From positions 1 through 56,518 of the forward strand of contig JBBADV010000016.1 of the NCBI GenBank assembly GCA_041656295.1: 56,518 nt of DNA, read 5' to 3'. Shown here one piece after another: positions 31,548 through 40,493 of this stretch. This DNA comes from Kiritimatiellales bacterium. GTDB taxonomy: Bacteria > Verrucomicrobiota > Kiritimatiellia > Kiritimatiellales > Tichowtungiaceae. Made by a program: the position numbers and the translations under genes. Every line of letters starts with the position of its first letter. Position 1 is the stretch's first letter. The notes below the pieces were generated by a model. It saw only the letters and a list, made by a program, of their open reading frames with translations. It was not told the DNA's origin and ran no database searches.

Positions 31548-33356
31548 GTGAGTGAAAAATCAGTCTTCAGTATAACGCCGCCCTTTAAAGATCCGGTGCG
31601 TGCCAAACTGTTCAGTATGACGCAGGGCGCGTTGGAAAAATTTCTGTATCTGGAGGAGATCAACCGCATTTATATGTGTGCGACAGAAGCCGGCAGAGAA
31701 TCCGGCGATTTCCCGGGCAACGTGTTGAAAGCGGTGGACATCAGTTATGAGGTAAGCGATGCCGATCTGCAAAACATTCCGGCGACCGGCGGCGGCGTGG
31801 TGGTGGCAAATCATCCGTTCGGCGGCATTGAGGGAATTATTCTGCTGCATCTGCTGCGCCGGATTCGTCCGGATGTAAAAATAATTGCAAACTACCTGCT
31901 CGGCCGTATGCCGGAAATGAACGAATACAGCATTTATGTGGATCCGTTCGGCACACAGGCGGCAACGAAAAAAAATATCGCCGGCATGAAAGAAGTGATG
32001 CGCTGGGTGCAGGACGGACATCTGCTCGCTGTGTTCCCGGCGGGCGAAGTATCCCACATCGATTTACATAAACGCTCGGTCTGCGATCCGGCATGGAGTT
32101 CCACCATTGCGCGCATCATTCAGAAAACCGGCGCGCCGGTACTGCCGGTCTTTTTTCAGGGACGCAATGGAAATCTGTTCCAGGTGATGGGGCTGATTCA
32201 TCCGCGCATCCGCACCGCCATGCTGCCGTATGAACTCGTGCGCAAACGCAGTACGGTTTTTAAAGTCAACATCGGACAGCTCATTCCGTGGAAACGGCTC
32301 GCCGAATTTGATACGGATGCACTCACCGATTATCTCCGCTTCCGTACGTACCTGCTGTGCAACCGGCAGTTAAAAGGCAAAACCAAAGTGAAGCCGAAAC
32401 TTTTTGTGCGTAAACCGGCGAAACAAAAACCGGTGGTCGCGGCGGCAGACAGCGCGGCAGCGGAAGCGGAAGTGGCGGCGCTGCCGGCGGATCAGATTGT
32501 GATTGAAAACGACGAGTTTACGGTCTGTCTTGCCCCGGCAGAACAGATCCCAAATCTGCTGCACGAAATCGGGCGGCTGCGTGAAATCACCTTCCGTGCC
32601 GTCGGCGAAGGCACCGGACTGCCGACGGATTTAGATAAATTTGACCCCTATTATGCGCATCTGTTTTTATGGAACAAACAGAATAAAGAACTCGCCGGCG
32701 CCTATCGTCTGGCATTTACCGATACAGTTCTGCGCGACTACGGTGTCGCCGGATTGTATACTCACACGCTCTTTAACTACCGCGCCAAGCTGCTGGAAAA
32801 ACTCGGACCGTCAATTGAACTTGGACGTTCATTTATTACACCGGATTATCAAAAAAGTTATTCGCCGTTATTGCTGCTTTGGAAGGGGCTCGCACAGGTG
32901 ATCTGCCGGAATCCGGAATATAAAAGCCTGTTCGGTCCGGTGAGCATTAATAATGATTATCATTCCGCGTCGCGGCACCTGATGGCGGCATTTTTAAAAA
33001 TGAATAATTTCCTGCCGGAACTGGCGGCGCTGGTAAAAGCACGCAATCCGTTCCGCTTTAAGCCGGTGAAAAATTTTGATCCGGAAACATTCAGTCAGGC
33101 GGTGACGGATGTCGACGAAGTTTCCGCGCTGATCGCCGATATTGAGACGGAACAGAAAGGCGTGCCGGTGCTGCTGCGGCAATATCTGAAACTCGGCGCA
33201 AAACTGCTCAGCTTTAATATTGATCCGAATTTCAGCGATGTGCTCGACGGATTGATGTGGGTTGATTTAACGGAAACCAGTCCGAAAATTTTAGACCGGT
33301 TCATGGGAAAAGAAGGCACCCGTGTGTTTTTGGAATATCACAACAGGAAGAGTTAA
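31548..33356 (+). CDS. OlsF-like bifunctional acyltransferase (PlsC-like + GNAT)
   Basis: A 602-aa fusion. Residues about 75-275 are a lysophospholipid acyltransferase (NHPFGGIEGI replaces the common HX4D box; FPAGEVSHIDL matches the FPEGxR-type box). A Lys/Ala-rich linker follows (about 280-325). Residues about 330-600 are an OlsB/hemolysin-type GNAT (REITFRAVGEGTG, YYAHLFLWNK, ELGRSFITPDYQ, LFGPVSINNDYH). The pair makes ornithine-like acyl-amino-acid lipids in OlsF enzymes; that role here is inferred. Gram-negative membrane lipid function is likely. Confidence 0.85.
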   Translation: MSEKSVFSITPPFKDPVRAKLFSMTQGALEKFLYLEEINRIYMCATEAGRESGDFPGNVLKAVDISYEVSDADLQNIPATGGGVVVANHPFGGIEGIILLHLLRRIRPDVKIIANYLLGRMPEMNEYSIYVDPFGTQAATKKNIAGMKEVMRWVQDGHLLAVFPAGEVSHIDLHKRSVCDPAWSSTIARIIQKTGAPVLPVFFQGRNGNLFQVMGLIHPRIRTAMLPYELVRKRSTVFKVNIGQLIPWKRLAEFDTDALTDYLRFRTYLLCNRQLKGKTKVKPKLFVRKPAKQKPVVAAADSAAAEAEVAALPADQIVIENDEFTVCLAPAEQIPNLLHEIGRLREITFRAVGEGTGLPTDLDKFDPYYAHLFLWNKQNKELAGAYRLAFTDTVLRDYGVAGLYTHTLFNYRAKLLEKLGPSIELGRSFITPDYQKSYSPLLLLWKGLAQVICRNPEYKSLFGPVSINNDYHSASRHLMAAFLKMNNFLPELAALVKARNPFRFKPVKNFDPETFSQAVTDVDEVSALIADIETEQKGVPVLLRQYLKLGAKLLSFNIDPNFSDVLDGLMWVDLTETSPKILDRFMGKEGTRVFLEYHNRKS

Positions 33357-33365
33357 CCGCGACTT

Positions 33366-33430
33366 GGACACGAATGTTTTAAAACCGCTAATTAAAATTT
33401 CATTTAAAAATATTCGTGTGAATTCGTGAT
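33366..33430. repeat. Palindromic 'acacgaat' intergenic repeat
   Basis: acacgaatgttttaaa and tttaaaaatattcgtgtg form imperfect inverted arms, the same family as 24737-24805. It lies between the OlsF-like and saccharopine dehydrogenase-like genes. Confidence 0.5.
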
Positions 33431-33463
33431 TGGAAATAAAAATTTAAAAAGGAGAATCTAACT

Positions 33464-34642
33464 ATGAGCAAAGTATTAATTATCGGTGCGGGCGGAGTCA
33501 GCGGCGTGGTGGTTCACAAGTGCGCGCAGAATTCAGATGTATTTAACGAAATTGTTTTGGCGAGCCGCACCAAAAGCAAATGCGATGCGATTGCGGCGCA
33601 AATCAGCATGCCGGTCAAAACCGCGCAGGTAGACGCCGATAATGTACCGGAACTGGTCGCACTGATTAAAAAAGAGCAGCCGGATCTCGTGCTGAACGTC
33701 GCACTGCCCTATCAGGACCTGCATATCATGGATGCCTGTTTAGAAACCGGCGTGGATTACCTCGACACGGCAAATTATGAACCGCTGGAAACCGCAAAGT
33801 TTGAATACAGCTGGCAGTGGGCGTATGACGAGCGTTTTAAAAACGCCGGAATTATGGCATTGCTCGGCTCCGGTTTTGATCCCGGCGTGACCAGCGTATT
33901 CTGTACCTGGATTCAAAAACACTGCCTCGATGAAATTCATGAAATTGACATCATCGACTGCAATGCCGGAAATCACGGACAGCCGTTTGCCACCAATTTT
34001 AATCCGGAAATCAATATTCGCGAAGTGACCGCAAAGGGCCGCTACTGGGAAAACGGCGCGTGGATTGAAACCGATCCGCTTTCGGTGAAACAGGAGTTCA
34101 CCATGCCGGAAAACCTCGGTACGCTGAACATTTATCTGATGTACCACGAAGAGCTTGAGTCGCTTGCTAAACATATCCCGCATCTCAAGCGCGCGCGATT
34201 CTGGATGAGTTTTTCGGATAATTATCTGAAACATCTCGAGGTGCTCGAAAACGTCGGCATGACGCGCATCGACGAGGTGGAGTATAACGGGCAGAAAATT
34301 ATTCCGCTCAAATTCCTCAAAGCCCTGCTGCCTGATCCGGCGAGCCTCGGCCCGCTGACTAAAGGCAAGACCTGCATCGGCTGCCGGTGCAAAGGAATTA
34401 AAGACGGTCAGGAAAAAACTATTTATGTCTACAATATTTGCGACCACGAAGAATGCTATAAAGAGGTGCGGTCGCAGGCGATTTCCTATACCACCGGCGT
34501 GCCGGCAATGATCGGCGCCAAACTCATGCTCACCGGAATATGGAAAGGCGCCGGCGTATTTAATATGGAGCAGTTCGATCCCGATCCGTTCATGGACGAA
34601 CTCAACCGCTGCGGCCTGCCGTGGAAATGCGTGGAAGTATAA
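33464..34642 (+). CDS. Carboxynorspermidine dehydrogenase / saccharopine dehydrogenase family
   Basis: A 392-aa enzyme. The N-terminal Rossmann motif is VLIIGAGGVSGVVVHKCAQ. It also shows NVALPYQDLHIMDACLETGVDYLDTANYEP and GFDPGVTSVFC, typical of the LYS9-like family that includes carboxynorspermidine synthase. That enzyme condenses aspartate semialdehyde with a diamine in alternative polyamine synthesis. The decarboxylase nspC is not in the window, so a saccharopine reductase role cannot be excluded. An AGGAG site precedes the ATG. Confidence 0.85.
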   Translation: MSKVLIIGAGGVSGVVVHKCAQNSDVFNEIVLASRTKSKCDAIAAQISMPVKTAQVDADNVPELVALIKKEQPDLVLNVALPYQDLHIMDACLETGVDYLDTANYEPLETAKFEYSWQWAYDERFKNAGIMALLGSGFDPGVTSVFCTWIQKHCLDEIHEIDIIDCNAGNHGQPFATNFNPEINIREVTAKGRYWENGAWIETDPLSVKQEFTMPENLGTLNIYLMYHEELESLAKHIPHLKRARFWMSFSDNYLKHLEVLENVGMTRIDEVEYNGQKIIPLKFLKALLPDPASLGPLTKGKTCIGCRCKGIKDGQEKTIYVYNICDHEECYKEVRSQAISYTTGVPAMIGAKLMLTGIWKGAGVFNMEQFDPDPFMDELNRCGLPWKCVEV

Positions 34643-34643
34643 G

Positions 34644-34704
34644 TAAAACCGGTATAATTCGGCACGGAGCGTGTCGGCAGGAATTGGTGTCGCCGGTTTT
34701 ATAT
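34644..34704 (+). terminator. Compound hairpin after the dehydrogenase gene
   Basis: taaaaccgg and ccggtttta are perfect inverted arms around an inner cggcacg/cgtgtcg hairpin, ending in tttatatt. It begins at the stop codon and probably ends this transcript. The rest of the gap to 34844 shows only a likely promoter region. Confidence 0.5.
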
Positions 34705-34844
34705 TCTACTGCTGAATTAAAAATGAGTATTAGTGACAAGTTTTGTCAAAACCGTTATTGCACCGCAAAGGCATTTAAAAAATTGCGCAAGATATTGCTG
34801 CAGCAGTTTTTTTGTGTTTTAACCTTATTTGAAGGAGACTGAAG

Positions 34845-35096
34845 ATGAGTAAACGTGTGATTATTGGAATTCAGATTGCAGAACGCGCAAAGCTGGCAGC
34901 GGAAGTCCAAACGGTGCTGACGGAATTCGGTTGCGATATCCGCACACGCCTCGGTTTGCACGGCGGTGAAAAAGGAAGCTGCCCGGCCGACGGTTTGATT
35001 CTGCTTGAACTCGTGTGCGATAAAAAAGCCGGTACGATCAAAGAAAAACTCGCGGCGATTCCCGGCGTGAATGTTCAAATGATGGTTTTTGAGTAG
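34845..35096 (+). CDS. TM1266-type (ACT-like) iron-only hydrogenase system regulator
   Basis: An 83-aa protein (MSKRVIIGIQIAERAKLAAE, GCDIRTRLGLHG, LILLELVCDKKAGTIKEKLAAIPGVNVQMM) with the beta-alpha-beta pattern and ending of the TM1266 family, ACT/NikR-C-like proteins annotated as putative regulators of [FeFe]-hydrogenase systems. GAAGGAG precedes the ATG. It stands alone between a terminator-like hairpin and a convergent gene. With the rex cassette nearby it hints at hydrogen metabolism in this organism. Confidence 0.78.
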   Translation: MSKRVIIGIQIAERAKLAAEVQTVLTEFGCDIRTRLGLHGGEKGSCPADGLILLELVCDKKAGTIKEKLAAIPGVNVQMMVFE

Positions 35097-35116
35097 GTAG
35101 AACGCGCTCTCCGGGC

Positions 35117-35152
35117 GCATGATACCGGCTCACAGATCATGCTCCTGTTTTT
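35117..35152 (+). terminator. Terminator between convergent genes
   Basis: gcatgat/atcatgc forms a seven-pair stem followed by tcctgttttta. It would end the 34845 transcript. Confidence 0.55.
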
Positions 35153-35390
35153 ACTTCCGCCGTTTTGCCTGCCAGGCGCACAGTTTGTCGTGAAAACAGA
35201 TGAACCAGCGCTGCCGGCGAATCCAGGCGTCAAGCCGTTTTGACATGCGCATGAAGCAGAAAACTGCTGCGAGCAGAAACGGCGTCTGCGGAAAAAGCGG
35301 AATCGCGAGGCCGATGAGTCCGAGCAGCAGAAAAAAAAGTCCGGCAAGCAGCCACAGCCCGCGATGCAATGGATTGGAAATTGCCTTCAT
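35151..35390 (-). CDS. DUF454/YbaN-like small membrane protein
   Basis: A 79-aa protein with one or two membrane spans. The motif LFFLLLGLIGLAIPLFPQTPFLLAAVFCFMRMS is typical of the YbaN/DUF454 family (P-L-P-TPFLLLA core). The family is usually about 110-130 aa, so this copy is short at the C-terminus. It begins three bases after argC and is cotranscribed with it. Function unknown. Confidence 0.8.
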   Translation of the reverse strand: MKAISNPLHRGLWLLAGLFFLLLGLIGLAIPLFPQTPFLLAAVFCFMRMSKRLDAWIRRQRWFICFHDKLCAWQAKRRK

Positions 35391-35393
35391 GTA

Positions 35394-36446
35394 TTACGGG
35401 CAGCGGCCGGCAAAATTCAGCCCGAGCATTGGATCGAAACCGACCATGAGGTTCATATTCTGCAGTGCGTTGCCCGCCTGGCCTTTCATTAGATTGTCGA
35501 TATGCGAAATAATCCGCAACCGGTTGGTACGAATGTCGACATCCACAATCAAATTACAAAAGTTAGTCCCGTTCACCTGTGCTGTGCCGATATTGGCCCG
35601 GTTGTCAAAAATACGCACAAACGGTTTGCCGGCATAAAACGACTTATAAATATCTATCACCTGCGCGGCGGTCATCGTTTCGTTCAGATCGGCATAAAGA
35701 CAGGAGAGAATTCCGCGGCAGAGCGGCAGCACCTGCGTGGTCATCGTCACAGTGACGGCTTCACCGGCAAGCGCAGAAAGTTCCTGTTCGATTTCAACCA
35801 TGTGCTGATGTCCGGCAAGCTTATAGGCATTGATCTGTTCATAGCGTGCCGGATAGTGAAACGCCGGCGACAGCTTTTTCCCGGCGCCGGAAACACCGGT
35901 TTTGCAGTCGCAGATTACACTGTTCCAATTGAAAATTTTTGCCGCTGCAGCCGGCGCAAGCCCGAGAATACAGCTCACCGCAAAGCAGCCGGGATTACCG
36001 GCAAGCTTCTGTTCCGCGCCGAACGAATGTAATTCTGGAAGTCCGTAGACTGTTTGCGACAGAAGCTCCGGCGCGGCATGTTGCGGGTTTTTCCCGATGA
36101 ATGTGGCGTAAGCGTGATATTTTTCCGGTGTGGTAAAACGGAAATCGCCGCTATAGTCAACCACGTGCGCGCCTTTATCCAGCTCAGCGCCGGCAGTTTG
36201 CATGCCGACTCCATCCGGCGTGGAGAAGAAAACTGCGTCGTAGATTTCCTGCGCCCTGGGATCGTCCGGCGTCACAACAATGTCATCACAAAAACCGGTG
36301 AGGTGCGGGTACACATCACTGATCCTCATGCCGGTTTCCTGTGCAGCGACAAGACACCCGATTTTAAATTCCGGATGTTTTAACAGCAGTTCAATAATCC
36401 CGACGCCGCCATACCCCGTCGCTCCAACAACTTTTACACTCTTCAT
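35394..36446 (-). CDS. argC: N-acetyl-gamma-glutamyl-phosphate reductase
   Basis: A 350-aa arginine biosynthesis enzyme. The NADP-binding motif is VVGATGYGGVGIIELLLKHP. The catalytic cysteine is in AGNPGCFAVSCIL, and the later conserved histidine lies in GHQHMVEIEQEL. It reduces N-acetylglutamyl phosphate to the semialdehyde. GAGG precedes the ATG. No other arg gene is adjacent. Confidence 0.95.
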   Translation of the reverse strand: MKSVKVVGATGYGGVGIIELLLKHPEFKIGCLVAAQETGMRISDVYPHLTGFCDDIVVTPDDPRAQEIYDAVFFSTPDGVGMQTAGAELDKGAHVVDYSGDFRFTTPEKYHAYATFIGKNPQHAAPELLSQTVYGLPELHSFGAEQKLAGNPGCFAVSCILGLAPAAAAKIFNWNSVICDCKTGVSGAGKKLSPAFHYPARYEQINAYKLAGHQHMVEIEQELSALAGEAVTVTMTTQVLPLCRGILSCLYADLNETMTAAQVIDIYKSFYAGKPFVRIFDNRANIGTAQVNGTNFCNLIVDVDIRTNRLRIISHIDNLMKGQAGNALQNMNLMVGFDPMLGLNFAGRCP

Positions 36447-36534
36447 TTAAATCCTCACTGGGCACATGTTCAAAAATCAGATTAATATAGACCCTTGCAG
36501 TTTTGTGCCAAGCCTTAAAAATCAGAGGAGTGTG

Positions 36535-37038
36535 GTGAAAATCGGAGTGATTTCAGATACGCATGGACAGATCGATCTGGCGCTTTCCGCCGCGCGCGAA
36601 TTTATTTTTCGCGGCGTTGACGCCGTTGTTCATTGCGGCGATATCGGCACCGGCGCGGTGCTGTTGGAAATGGCGGTACTGTTTAGTGCATTGGATATTC
36701 CGATCTATGCCGTTATCGGCAACTGCGATCTGCAGTCTGCCGCGTATGAAGTTGTGGAAACCGCCGGTGTAAAAATTCCCGGTCGTTTTGCCGACTTGAA
36801 TTTTGCCGGACACCGCGTCGCCGTGCTGCATGGCGACGATGAACAGCGCTTTGAAACCACCGTGAATTCCGGCGACTATGATTATATCTTTTTTGGGCAT
36901 TCCCATGCACGGCACGACGAAACTGCAGGAAAAACACGGTTGGTGAATCCCGGCAGCGCCGGGCGCGGCATGCATCCGTCCGGCGCCGTTGTCGATCTGG
37001 GATCAGGTGATGTTTCGTTTTTTACCATTCGGCGGTGA
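36535..37038 (+). CDS. YfcE/MJ0936-family metallophosphoesterase
   Basis: A 167-aa calcineurin-like phosphatase starting at a GTG (VKIGVISDTHG) shortly after GAGGAG; the longer in-frame ATG at 36466 adds a non-homologous stretch. All metal-binding blocks are present: SDTHG, VVHCGDIG, AVIGNCD, VLHGDDE, GHSHARHD and NPGSAG. It is a cytoplasmic phosphodiesterase or phosphatase of unknown substrate. Confidence 0.9.
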   Translation: MKIGVISDTHGQIDLALSAAREFIFRGVDAVVHCGDIGTGAVLLEMAVLFSALDIPIYAVIGNCDLQSAAYEVVETAGVKIPGRFADLNFAGHRVAVLHGDDEQRFETTVNSGDYDYIFFGHSHARHDETAGKTRLVNPGSAGRGMHPSGAVVDLGSGDVSFFTIRR

Positions 37039-37174
37039 AGCATGCGCGCTTGATGATATTCGGTCGCCGGCTTTCCTCTGCGTATTTTTTGCGTATCTGC
37101 CTTTTCCTTGTTTTGCATTGTAAAGTTAAGTGTGGTTCAGTGTATTCGCGGTTAACCAATGAAAGAGAGTAATT

Positions 37175-37918
37175 ATGGAAAATCCACCGGTCGCCTATGA
37201 AAATCTTAAATTTTTGAACAGTGACGCCTGCCGTTCAGCGCGCCTCGGGCTTGAGTATCTGCATCCCGAAATTGTAATGAATGAACACCGGATCAAATCA
37301 ACGCTCGTTCTTTTCGGCAGTGCCCGCATTCCGGCGCCGGAACACGCCGGCAGCGCAGTGAACAAACATCTGGCAGAATTCACGCCGTATTATGAAGAGG
37401 CGCGCAAACTGGCGGAAATCATCAGCTGTGAATCGCAAACTGAACATGGATGCGAATTTGTCATCATCACCGGCGGCGGCGGCGGAATTATGGAAGCCGG
37501 CAACCGCGGCGCAAAAGATGCCGGTTGTAAATCGATTGCACTGAACATCACTCTGCCGCACGAACAGAAACCGAATCCGTATGTCACCGAAGATCTCTGT
37601 TTCCGCTTTCACTATTTCAATATGCGCAAAATGCACTTCATGCGCCGCGCGAAAGCCGTCTGCATTTTTCCGGGCGGTTTCGGAACACTCGATGAGCTGT
37701 TTGAGATGTTAACCCTGATTCAAACCGGAAAAATTCCGCCGATACCCGTCATTCTTTTTGGCACTGAATTCTGGAAAAAACTCATTGATTGGGACTGTCT
37801 GGTCGAAAGCGGACTCATCAGTCCTGAGGATGTCCGCATTTTTACTTTCTGCGAGGACGCCGAAGAGGCCTGCAAAATCATTAAAGATTTTTATGCATCA
37901 GAAGGCATCAGGCATTGA
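37175..37918 (+). CDS. LOG family protein (TIGR00730-like)
   Basis: A 247-aa Rossmann protein with the signature GGGGGIMEAGNRGAKDAG and PGGFGTLDELFEML (PGGxGTxxE). Members cleave nucleoside monophosphates to base and ribose 5-phosphate; older annotations call them lysine decarboxylases. GAAAGAGAG lies upstream of the ATG. It converges with the DUF456 gene. Confidence 0.9.
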   Translation: MENPPVAYENLKFLNSDACRSARLGLEYLHPEIVMNEHRIKSTLVLFGSARIPAPEHAGSAVNKHLAEFTPYYEEARKLAEIISCESQTEHGCEFVIITGGGGGIMEAGNRGAKDAGCKSIALNITLPHEQKPNPYVTEDLCFRFHYFNMRKMHFMRRAKAVCIFPGGFGTLDELFEMLTLIQTGKIPPIPVILFGTEFWKKLIDWDCLVESGLISPEDVRIFTFCEDAEEACKIIKDFYASEGIRH

Positions 37919-37959
37919 AGCGCACAGGTGCCGGCATCATGTTCGTCCGGTGCCTGAAA

Positions 37960-38463
37960 CTATGAGCCCGGTGCCAGTGTCCATAATAAATAAATACTCA
38001 TCGCAAGAGTAAGCGCAGTTTTAAAAAACAGCACAAACAGTTTTGCCCAGACAGTGCCCCAGGCAATATGCAGCGCCGGTGAATGCTGTTTCAACCGCAC
38101 CCATTCCGTAAAAAACGCGCCGGCAAAGGAGCCGATTAAAATTCCGGCAATTGTTCCCAGCACCGGAAAAATGCCGCTGCCGATGAATGCGCCGGCAAGG
38201 CCGCCAATCATTGCAATAAAACCGGCAAGCGCGGAACCGGCACGTTTTTTAACGCCGAGATATCCGGCGATCGCTTCAAAAATTTCAGCAACAGCACAAA
38301 GCACCGTAAACAAGATTAGGATACCGGTGCCGGGAGCTCCGGTGCTCATATGCGCGATGACGCCGGCGGCGAGCACCAGCCATGTGCCGGAAAATGCAAG
38401 ACTGGACATCAGCAGTCCGGTCATACAAAACATCACAGCGATAATAAATAATATGGTTTCCAT
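37960..38463 (-). CDS. DUF456 membrane protein
   Basis: A 167-aa glycine-rich protein with about four to five membrane segments (FIIAVMFCMTGLLMSSLAFSG, YLGVKKRAGSALAGFIAMIGGLAGAFIG). The FIG-GIFP and GI--G-F-GAF pattern matches DUF456. Function unknown. A short wobble-paired hairpin at 37924-37956 lies between it and the LOG gene. Confidence 0.82.
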   Translation of the reverse strand: METILFIIAVMFCMTGLLMSSLAFSGTWLVLAAGVIAHMSTGAPGTGILILFTVLCAVAEIFEAIAGYLGVKKRAGSALAGFIAMIGGLAGAFIGSGIFPVLGTIAGILIGSFAGAFFTEWVRLKQHSPALHIAWGTVWAKLFVLFFKTALTLAMSIYLLWTLAPGS

Positions 38464-38578
38464 GTGCCGGACTTCAGCATGCGTTTACTGTTTTTGCAAA
38501 ATCATTTACCGGTAAAGATCGGCGGCAGTCTGTAAAAGCATACTTCCTGCTGCTCTTTTTGATTTGTGAACAGTGATA

Positions 38579-39259
38579 TTATTTGCAGACGGTTCTTGCC
38601 CCGAAAATATCCGATCCAATGCGAATATAGGTGGCGCCCTCTTCGATGGCGATTTCAAAATCGTGCGACATCCCCATGGATAGCTCCGGCAGCGGTGTGC
38701 CGGTCTCATCCTGCAGACGGTCGCGCAGTGCGCGCAGCGCCGCGAAATGTGTGCGCGCTTTTTCGACATCGGGTGTGAACGGCGGAATAGTCATTAACCC
38801 GTGAACCTCAATCCGTGCACTTTGATTTGCGGCTTCAATCAGCGTCGCTGCTTCATCCGGCGCGCAACCGGATTTAGACCCTTCGCCGGAAACATTCACC
38901 TGGATTAAAACCGGCAGCGGCAGTGCGCTATACTCGTCGAGTGTTTGAATCAGTTTGACGGAATCAACGGAATGGATCATCCGGAAAATACCGGATGCAG
39001 CGATGCGCGCTTTGTTGCTCTGCAAATGGCCGATCAAATGCCAATGCAGATTCGGCGGACACATCGGAATTTTAAGCTGCGCCTCCTGCACTTTATTTTC
39101 ACCGAATACAATCTGTCCGGCGGCGGCGGCCTCTATGACAGCGTCCGCCGGTTTTGTTTTTGAAACGGCGACGAGTTTAATTTCGCTCTGCGCGCGTCCG
39201 GCTTTTGCGCATGCCGCGACAATGCGCTGTTCAACTGCTTTTAAATTTTCGGAGATCAT
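38579..39259 (-). CDS. YggS/PLPBP family pyridoxal phosphate homeostasis protein
   Basis: A 226-aa single-domain PLP-binding barrel protein. The lysine that holds PLP is in LVAVSKTKP. FGENKVQEAQLK, WHLIGHLQSNKAR and ELSMGMSHDFEIAIEEGATYIRIGS are strongly conserved family blocks. It buffers PLP and influences amino acid pools; no catalytic activity is known. The gap at 38464-38578 shows no gene. Confidence 0.94.
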   Translation of the reverse strand: MISENLKAVEQRIVAACAKAGRAQSEIKLVAVSKTKPADAVIEAAAAGQIVFGENKVQEAQLKIPMCPPNLHWHLIGHLQSNKARIAASGIFRMIHSVDSVKLIQTLDEYSALPLPVLIQVNVSGEGSKSGCAPDEAATLIEAANQSARIEVHGLMTIPPFTPDVEKARTHFAALRALRDRLQDETGTPLPELSMGMSHDFEIAIEEGATYIRIGSDIFGARTVCK

Positions 39260-39294
39260 CTTTAACCACTAATCTGCACTAATTTTATTTTTAA

Positions 39295-39345
39295 CCACAG
39301 AATACACTGAAAACACAGAATCCGTGTGTTCGATGTATTCCGTGA
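39295..39345. repeat. Palindromic 'ccacagaatacactga' intergenic repeat
   Basis: ccacagaatacactgaaaacacagaat and its imperfect reverse complement form a hairpin with almost no loop between holA and the yggS-like gene. It belongs to the set of word-like palindromes found across this window. Confidence 0.55.
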
Positions 39346-39352
39346 TGAATAT

Positions 39353-40441
39353 TTATGTTTTCGCAATAAGTTTTATCACCAGCATTTCGAGGATCATTTC
39401 CTGAGGCACGCCGCTGGAGAAGAGTTGTTCGTGTGTTTCCAGCAGATATTTCTGCCTTACACGTAATTCATCCGCCGTAAAATTTTTTGCCTGTTTGCCC
39501 AGTTTGGATGTACGGAACCAGTGCGTATCGCGCGGGTCAGACGGAAACTGTGCGAACATGCGTTCCATTTCAGGGTCGTTCGACCACTGCACGGACGCCG
39601 CGCCAAATCCGCTGCCGATTTTCAGCCAGCCCTGATCAATATAGGCGCGATATTGCATCATATTCTGAAACTGTCCTTCCACGGCGAACATGATAGCCAC
39701 CGGCGCTTCATTTTGAAAAATCAACTGCCGCAAAATGCGGAGGGCTTCATCGAGCCGGCGTTCACCGAGTGCATCAGTAAAATCCCAGCCGACCGCTTCG
39801 GCAGAGGATGAAGTAATCGCTTGTACATCCTCTGCGGTAATTTCCTTGCGATCGCCGATATAGAGCTCCAGCTTTTCCGCTTCCATCGCGAGCTGACGCG
39901 TGTCCATACCGACTTTGTCCAAAAACAGATCGAGCGCGTCTTCAGGAATCCGGCAATTTACATCCGTAAACATTTTTTTAGCGCGCTCACGGATCAGCGG
40001 ACGTTTTTTGTAATTCTGTTCCGGTAGATCATAGACTTCAACTTTGCCGGCGGCCTCGCAAATTTTATAAAATGCCGACCGCCGGTCGATGCCCGGCGCA
40101 GAAATAATGAGATGATGTCCGTCCGGCAGCCCCTTTTGAATATCGCCCGCCAGCGTGTTGAGCAGATTCTTGACGGCATCATTTTTGCTGATAATTTTAT
40201 CTTTGAAAATTGTAACATTGCACAGCCAGACGGTTTTCTGTCCGCCGAACAGTCCGGCCGTGCGAATGGCACCGATGCATGTTTTTAACGCCGCGATCGC
40301 GTCGTCAATCGTCTTGACATCGCCGTTCACTGTTTCAAGTCCGAGCACCTGCTCACTTGCGGGACAAAGCGCCTCGACAGCCGTACGCGCATTCACGCTC
40401 ACCAGATATTCATCTGCTCCAACGATCAGTTTTACAGCCAC
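39353..40441 (-). CDS. holA: DNA polymerase III subunit delta
   Basis: A 362-aa clamp-loader subunit. Typical HolA layout: an N-terminal DEYLV region, LFGGQKTVWLCNVTIF, the ISAPGIDRRSAFYKI domain, then RQLAMEAEKLELYIGDRKEITAEDVQAI and ALGERRLDEALRILRQLIFQNEAPVAIMFAV. It opens the beta clamp with tau and delta prime. It starts at a GTG and diverges from the HIT gene. Confidence 0.9.
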   Translation of the reverse strand: MAVKLIVGADEYLVSVNARTAVEALCPASEQVLGLETVNGDVKTIDDAIAALKTCIGAIRTAGLFGGQKTVWLCNVTIFKDKIISKNDAVKNLLNTLAGDIQKGLPDGHHLIISAPGIDRRSAFYKICEAAGKVEVYDLPEQNYKKRPLIRERAKKMFTDVNCRIPEDALDLFLDKVGMDTRQLAMEAEKLELYIGDRKEITAEDVQAITSSSAEAVGWDFTDALGERRLDEALRILRQLIFQNEAPVAIMFAVEGQFQNMMQYRAYIDQGWLKIGSGFGAASVQWSNDPEMERMFAQFPSDPRDTHWFRTSKLGKQAKNFTADELRVRQKYLLETHEQLFSSGVPQEMILEMLVIKLIAKT

Positions 40442-40493
40442 GGCAACATTCCTTCATTGCTTTATTCCGCCATTTTAATCATAAAATACATAC

